NCBI GenBank assembly: GCA_028718265.1
Contig: JAQUMG010000058.1
Location: 1-9,631, forward strand
Direction: 5' to 3'
Length of the DNA stretch: 9,631 nucleotides
Source: Candidatus Omnitrophota bacterium
Lineage (GTDB): Bacteria > Omnitrophota > Koll11 > JAHIPI01
Part shown: positions 8,362 to 9,631 of the stretch, in pieces
How positions within the stretch are numbered: position 1 is the stretch's first letter
Layout: each line of letters begins with the position of its first letter
Made by a program: the position numbers and the translations under genes
Notes under the pieces: model-generated
Database searches by the model: none
The model's input: only the letters and a program-made list of their open reading frames with translations
What the model was told of the DNA's origin: nothing

Positions 8362-8595
8362 AAGGAATCCGGTATTTTTCTCGCTCCTAGTCGATTTCTA
8401 CCGCCGCAAGGCGGGACGGCGAAGGTCTTTCGCGACTCGGTGGCTGCAGAACTCGCCCCGATGGGCTCTCCATCGGGGCTCTGTCAGCTTCGCCATCCCG
8501 AGATTGCCCCGCTTCGCGGGACCTCGGGATTCCCTCGTCGCTCAAGCTGCTTCGCCTAAAATCGACATGTCGCTGCGAAAAGTACCGGATTCCTT
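8362..8595. repeat. Palindromic element 1, 234 bp, 13-bp terminal inverted repeats
   Basis: The ends are a perfect 13-bp inverted repeat: AAGGAATCCGGTA at 8362-8374 and its complement at 8583-8595. The complementarity continues imperfectly inward to matching GTCGATTT at about 8390-8397 and AAATCGAC at 8558-8565. Inside are three hairpin units. The first is CCGCC-gcaa-GGCGG (8401-8414). The second is a perfect 10-bp stem GCCCCGATGG/CCATCGGGGC with loop gctct (8455-8479). The third is a nested pair in which ATCCCGAG/CTCGGGAT (8495-8530) encloses CCCGC-ttc-GCGGG (8508-8520). No convincing coding frame exists in it. It resembles a transposase-less mobile repeat or a structured RNA; the sequence alone does not decide. 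On the plus strand it ends in a run of five T, but no gene reads into it. Confidence 0.75.
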
Positions 8596-8620
8596 TTTAT
8601 ATACCATCTTTCGTATAGGA

Positions 8621-8846
8621 TAATATTGATACTTCTCCGAGCGGCATTAAAAATTTTAGCTTCGAACAAGCCGAAAATCGGTTTACAAAAGGGCGAAAAT
8701 TGTTCGCGGTTACTTAGTAGTAAGCGATCCCGCCGTAGGCGGGACGAGGCGACGCGGCAGCGTCAGCTGAGTTATTTCGCCCCCGATTTTCGGCGTAGTG
8801 AGAAGCGTTAAAAAATTTTGTAGCCGCGAGGAAAGTATCAATATTA
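8621..8846. repeat. Palindromic element 2, 226 bp, 14-bp terminal inverted repeats
   Basis: The ends are a perfect 14-bp inverted repeat: TAATATTGATACTT at 8621-8634 and its complement at 8833-8846. The arms pair on and off for about 75 bp. Matched blocks include the CGGC segments near 8641 and 8822, AAAATTTT, CCGAAAATCGG (8671-8681) against CCGATTTTCGG (8783-8793), and GGGCGAAA (8691-8698) against TTTCGCCC (8775-8782). The apex carries three perfect small hairpins: TTACT-tagt-AGTAA (8710-8723), TCCCGCC-gta-GGCGGGA (8728-8744) and GACGC-ggca-GCGTC (8751-8764). The right terminal repeat contains the stop codon of the Amr fusion gene. The overall design, a closing stem with three apical hairpins, matches element 1 although the sequences differ. 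Confidence 0.78.
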
Positions 8847-9631
8847 TTCCTTCTCCCTGAAGACCTCGGCAGTGAAGATATACATATCAGCCTCGCCTGT
8901 TCGCCACGCATCCGGCAGAAGGCCGGCCTTATGAGTGCAAAGGCACGACAAGAATTCTTCTTTGGACCAGCCGGTCTCCGTGGCAACCTGCGGAAGAAAT
9001 ACGCCGCTATTGAAACCCTTGCGGATCAGAACTCCATGAACGCCCAATTCTATTTCACCCGCATCTTTTATTTTCTCAAGTTCCGAAAGAACGGATATTT
9101 CTATATCAATATCCTTCATCTCTTCGGGTTTGACCCGTGAAAATCGCGCGTCGCCGGTGGCTGATTCAATGGCCATATCCCGCACGGTAAGATAAAGCGG
9201 GCCCCTGCCCACCATATTCCCTATGCAGCCTCGCAGGTTACCGTTCTTGTTCAGGGTAACGAACGCGCCCATCTCCTTATTCAGAACCGGATCATCATCC
9301 CTGACTTCCAGCACTTTTCCGGTATTCAGATAAGTAGTAATGGCATCCCGCGCTATCTTAAGTAATTTTTTATGCTGAGTATCATTAAGGAGCATCTTTC
9401 TTCCTCCAGTTTTTGTTGCTGTCTTTTTATCCGTCTTGCCGGAGTTTTTATAAATAATTGCGCTGATATATCCTACTACGCTTTTCATGTCACCGGTTAC
9501 GTTTCCCGAATTGGAGTATTGGAGGATATCAATTTTATCGGCGCCGAGTTTTTTAGTCGTAAGGAGCACCGTAGCTACCGGCATATAGCCGCAGAATATC
9601 TGTTCTCCTGTTACCGACTTATCAAATATCT
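8844..9631 (-). CDS. amrB/amrA: AmrB-AmrA fusion (Memo C-terminus plus AMMECR1 domain), 5' end beyond window
   Basis: The reading frame is open to the right edge, so the start lies outside. The first 60 or so visible residues match the end of the Memo/AmrB family: IFCGYMPVATVLL, whose Cys corresponds to the metal-site cysteine of human MEMO1 (C244), then ILQYSNSGNVTGD and VVGYISAIIY. A Lys/Thr-rich linker (NSGKTDKKTATKTGGRK) leads to a complete AMMECR1/AmrA domain of 183 residues, with NLRGCIGNM around the conserved LRGCIG, DARFSRV, SVLSELEKI and a typical end at YIFTAEVF. Together with a radical-SAM protein (AmrS, not in the window) these form the AmmeMemoRadiSam system, a presumed radical modification pathway whose product I cannot state. 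An internal GGAGG and ATG could also start AmrA alone. The TAA stop lies in the terminal repeat of element 2. Confidence 0.88.
   Translation of the reverse strand, partial: IFDKSVTGEQIFCGYMPVATVLLTTKKLGADKIDILQYSNSGNVTGDMKSVVGYISAIIYKNSGKTDKKTATKTGGRKMLLNDTQHKKLLKIARDAITTYLNTGKVLEVRDDDPVLNKEMGAFVTLNKNGNLRGCIGNMVGRGPLYLTVRDMAIESATGDARFSRVKPEEMKDIDIEISVLSELEKIKDAGEIELGVHGVLIRKGFNSGVFLPQVATETGWSKEEFLSCLCTHKAGLLPDAWRTGEADMYIFTAEVFREKE
9393..9407 (-). promoter_or_regulatory. Internal ribosome binding site and ATG at the AmrA domain
   Basis: On the minus strand GGAGG (9403-9407) precedes an in-frame ATG (9393-9395) by seven bases, the ideal spacing. The ATG opens MLLNDTQ, exactly where a stand-alone AmrA would begin. 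The site sits in the linker of the fusion frame, so the gene may give both a fused protein and a free AmrA. Alternatively it is a relic of two genes that lost the separating stop. GGA GGA also simply encodes Gly-Gly in the linker, so function is not proven. Confidence 0.5.

Noticed and set aside
8583..8598. Stem plus T-run at the right end of element 1 as an intrinsic terminator on the plus strand.
   Set aside because: No plus-strand gene feeds into it, and the stem's other arm is over 200 bp away. On the minus strand the outer arm lacks a T-run.
8162..8623. Plus-strand open frame of 153 codons over the rsmE start and element 1.
   Set aside because: It crosses palindromic sequence, overlaps rsmE on the other strand, has no family resemblance that I can see and no ribosome site worth noting.
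8700..8770. Hairpin cluster as a tRNA gene.
   Set aside because: There is no T-loop GTTCRA motif, no acceptor pairing and no anticodon arm of the right size.
8362..8846. The paired structures as a retron or group II intron RNA, or a CRISPR array.
   Set aside because: There is no reverse transcriptase frame, no recognisable domain V, and no regularly spaced direct repeats with unique spacers.
8714..8986. Minus-strand open frame of 90 codons overlapping the end of the Amr gene and element 2.
   Set aside because: It is an alternative frame of the clearly conserved AmrA C-terminus running into repeat sequence.

Overview
The window is a compact stretch of bacterial chromosome in which every recognisable gene lies on the minus strand, so transcription runs from high to low coordinates. 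Seven products can be named to family level with good support. In order of transcription they are: an AmrB-AmrA (Memo-AMMECR1) fusion, cut by the right edge; RsmE; MtaB; a CvpA-family membrane protein; a NIF3-like metal protein; the DNA primase DnaG; the primary sigma factor RpoD; and SecD, cut by the left edge. The organism is probably an uncultivated, likely anaerobic bacterium. The AmmeMemoRadiSam system is mostly known from anaerobes and archaea. The mixed codon use, the basic N-terminal tail on the sigma factor and the structured palindromic spacers would fit a lineage such as Omnitrophota, but that placement is a low-confidence impression and no marker here proves it.

Layout by region. 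(1) 8844-9631: end of the Memo domain, a Lys/Thr-rich linker, and a complete AMMECR1 domain. The linker carries an internal Shine-Dalgarno sequence and ATG. (2) 8237-8843: about 600 bp without a gene, holding two adjacent palindromic elements of about 230 bp. Each is closed by a perfect terminal inverted repeat (13 and 14 bp) and each carries several perfect hairpins in its interior. (3) 6177-8236: rsmE and mtaB, joined by an ATGA overlap; these are rRNA and tRNA modification enzymes. (4) 6145-6180: a near-consensus sigma-70 promoter whose -35 box contains the mtaB stop codon and which points at cvpA. (5) 1-6096: cvpA, the nif3-like gene, dnaG, rpoD and secD. The last four are separated by only 12-17 nt, each spacer holding a ribosome binding site, so they look like one operon.

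The dnaG-rpoD pair is the core of the classical macromolecular synthesis operon. Here the rpsU position is taken by a NIF3-like gene, and secD follows rpoD directly with no yajC between them. The operon thus links primer synthesis, housekeeping transcription and protein export. Most of the window is ordinary housekeeping content. The parts most worth a second look are the tandem palindromic elements, the fused but possibly separately translated AmrA domain, and the lysine/arginine-rich tail of the sigma factor. I found no defence system, CRISPR array, transposase, tRNA or rRNA.
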